Assembly: GCA_021821185.1 (NCBI GenBank)
Contig: JAKACU010000093.1
Span: 1 to 7,039, forward strand
From: Bacillota bacterium
GTDB taxonomy: Bacteria > Bacillota > Bacilli > Alicyclobacillales > SLC66
Length of the DNA stretch: 7,039 bases
Direction of reading: 5' to 3'
The notes beneath the pieces were generated by a model that ran no database searches, was not told the DNA's origin, and saw nothing but the letters and a program-made list of their open reading frames with translations. Position 1 is the first letter of the stretch, and every line of letters starts with the position of its first letter. Position numbers and translations under genes: made by a program. Below are positions 5,963 through 7,039 of the stretch, piece after piece.

Positions 5963-5986
5963 CATAGGTTTATTATCATACCTGTG
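5963..5986. promoter_or_regulatory. Operator-like dyad at the ParB-like gene's ribosome site
   Basis: CATAGGT (5963-5969) and ACCTGTG (5980-5986) form a seven-base dyad with one mismatch around a ten-base AT-rich centre. It runs into the ribosome site GGAGGGG (5986-5992). A protein bound here, or the RNA hairpin itself, could block expression; autoregulation by the ParB-like product is plausible. No good promoter pair was found upstream in 5930-5980. Confidence 0.4.
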
Positions 5987-5997
5987 GAGGGGCTAAA

Positions 5998-6888
5998 GTG
6001 GCGATTTCTAGGGTTAACAGAAAAATACCTGTACAAAAAATCGTAATGCAACCACTCTTCGAACGCCTAGATCGCTGTGAAGTAGGTCCAGACGCATATC
6101 TGGCTGCAAAGCAAATCCCGCTGAGTGTGATCTGGAATCTGGATACTCAGGATTACACTCTATTGCATGGATATGCTGCATTTGATGGACTAGACAGCAA
6201 GGATAATGTCCTAGTCACTGTGTACAGGGTCGACACTGAAGAGGAAAAGTTGCTTATAGTAAGCTTGCTTCATAATCGGGAAGAGCTCTCGTATTGGGCT
6301 GCGGTTGAGGTATTACTTTTGTACAAGGATAACCACTTATCGAATCAGATCATTTGCCGACTCACAGGGTGGAAGACGTCTACAGTGAAAAGACATTACC
6401 AAATCATTAATGATCTTGATACTTCCTCTATCCATGAAGCTGAGAGCCATAACGTAAAACTGACAACTTGGGGGCTGGTTCAGCAAATTGTGCAAGCTGG
6501 ACGTAGTGGTGGTTACGCTTTTGAGGTTCGCGTTTTAGAACTCGAAAGGAGATCACAGAATGAATTGAGAACGTTGCTTCGTTTTATCAAACTACCAGAG
6601 TTTCTTTCGTTGAACGTATCTGACAAAATTGATGCATTTCAAAAAGCTGTATCAATGGTTCATAGTCAGCATAACGTGAGGGTCATTGGCGAGGCGTTGA
6701 ATATCATCTTTATAACGAACACTGAACGTACTGAACGCTTTTTTTCAGCGCTGCAGAACCTCACCGCACTCTATCAAAATGTAGATTGGAATAGTGTAAG
6801 CAAAGACGAAATCTTGAGCATCAAGGCATATTTCCAACAAATTATGGATGGTCTACGAAGTGATGCCATGGTGCTCGGGGGTCTCTAA
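5998..6888 (+). CDS. ParB-like N-terminal domain / helix-turn-helix protein
   Basis: A 296-residue protein that resembles ParB-family DNA-binding proteins in layout. The start is GTG 5998, with GGAGGGG five bases before it. A ParB-type fold appears at about 10-95: IPVQKI at the start, a beta segment ending in LLHGYAAFDGL (55-65, where ParB has its G-E-R-R-type loop), then VLVTVYRVDTEEEKLLIVSLLHNREEL (71-97, the counterpart of the EN-Q-R box). WAAVEVLLLY then leads into a helix-turn-helix at about 113-136 (LSNQIICRLTGWKTSTVKRHY). The C-terminal 150 residues are helical and unlike the ParB dimer domain I know. The canonical GERRxR arginines are missing, so CTP binding like true ParB is doubtful. 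There is no parA beside it. The next gene starts one base after its stop. A plasmid- or element-borne regulator or stability factor is the likeliest role. Confidence 0.65.
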   Translation: MAISRVNRKIPVQKIVMQPLFERLDRCEVGPDAYLAAKQIPLSVIWNLDTQDYTLLHGYAAFDGLDSKDNVLVTVYRVDTEEEKLLIVSLLHNREELSYWAAVEVLLLYKDNHLSNQIICRLTGWKTSTVKRHYQIINDLDTSSIHEAESHNVKLTTWGLVQQIVQAGRSGGYAFEVRVLELERRSQNELRTLLRFIKLPEFLSLNVSDKIDAFQKAVSMVHSQHNVRVIGEALNIIFITNTERTERFFSALQNLTALYQNVDWNSVSKDEILSIKAYFQQIMDGLRSDAMVLGGL

Positions 6889-6889
6889 T

Positions 6890-7039
6890 TTGCCGTTTGA
6901 AATCTATCACTTCGATCAGGCCCGATTAAACAAGTACAGCGAATTATCGTTTGAATCAACGCGTTTCCCTTTGCCACAATGCCAGGCAAGAGCCTCCGTT
7001 TTATTGAAGGTGAAATGGGATGTCATTGAGGTTCTCTCT
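6890..7039 (+). CDS. Unrecognised gene coupled to the ParB-like gene, 3' end outside window
   Basis: An open frame of 50 codons runs from TTG 6890 to the window edge, beginning PFEIYHFDQARLNKYSEL and continuing without a stop. GGGGG (6877-6881) lies eight bases before the TTG, inside the end of the ParB-like gene, and the stop of that gene (6886-6888) is one base before the start. This spacing implies one transcript and coupled translation. I recognise no motif in the visible part; the first 20 residues are polar and aromatic, and the rest (RASVLLKVKWDVIEVL) looks like the start of a folded domain. No function is proposed. Confidence 0.6.
   Translation, partial: MPFEIYHFDQARLNKYSELSFESTRFPLPQCQARASVLLKVKWDVIEVLS

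Noticed and set aside
1..7039. CRISPR array, tRNA, rRNA or complete insertion sequence
   Set aside because: No regularly spaced repeats, cloverleaf sequence, rRNA core or transposase frame was found on either strand.

Overview
The window looks like a chromosomal stretch from a low-to-mid GC member of the Bacillota. The reasons are sigma-A-type promoters (TTGACC-16-TATAAT, TTGTCA-17-TATGAT), purine-rich Shine-Dalgarno sites, GTG and TTG starts, and a split Wzz-like adaptor plus short tyrosine kinase, the Gram-positive form of this exopolysaccharide regulator. An acid-tolerant or soil Bacillales relative is possible, but genus cannot be read from the sequence.

Left part (1-3420): an exopolysaccharide/capsule locus built on a divergent promoter region at about 1689-1864. 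Leftward run a PHP-domain tyrosine-protein phosphatase (CpsB/YwqE type) and a polyprenyl-phosphate sugar-1-phosphate transferase cut by the window edge. Rightward run the membrane adaptor (Wzz/CapA/YwqC type) and its cytoplasmic BY-kinase (CapB/YwqD type) with a C-terminal tyrosine cluster. The two arms make one unit: the adaptor activates the kinase, the kinase phosphorylates its own tyrosine tail, the phosphatase reverses this, and the sugar transferase starts the lipid-linked repeat unit. A strong hairpin terminator closes the rightward arm.

Middle part (3444-4752): a lone leftward gene for an unrecognised protein with a central helix-turn-helix. Around it lie short repeats: a 12-base direct repeat on both sides, and an upstream gap of about 400 bases holding inverted repeats and paired TTCGAC sites.

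Right part (4753-5997): a gene graveyard. A VbhA-type antitoxin with an intact inhibitory motif is followed one base later by a wrecked fic toxin gene. The fic gene keeps its start, its catalytic HPFREGNGR motif and its C-terminus, but it has two stops and an internal out-of-frame deletion. Opposite to it lies a DUF3892-like gene broken by one stop.

Far right (5998-7039): an apparently intact two-gene unit. It comprises a ParB-like DNA-binding protein with a strong ribosome site and an operator-like dyad, then a second gene starting with TTG one base after its stop and running out of the window. I do not recognise the second product. The right half reads as an accessory insertion zone next to the exopolysaccharide locus, and the ParB-like pair is the best candidate for the start of an undescribed system.
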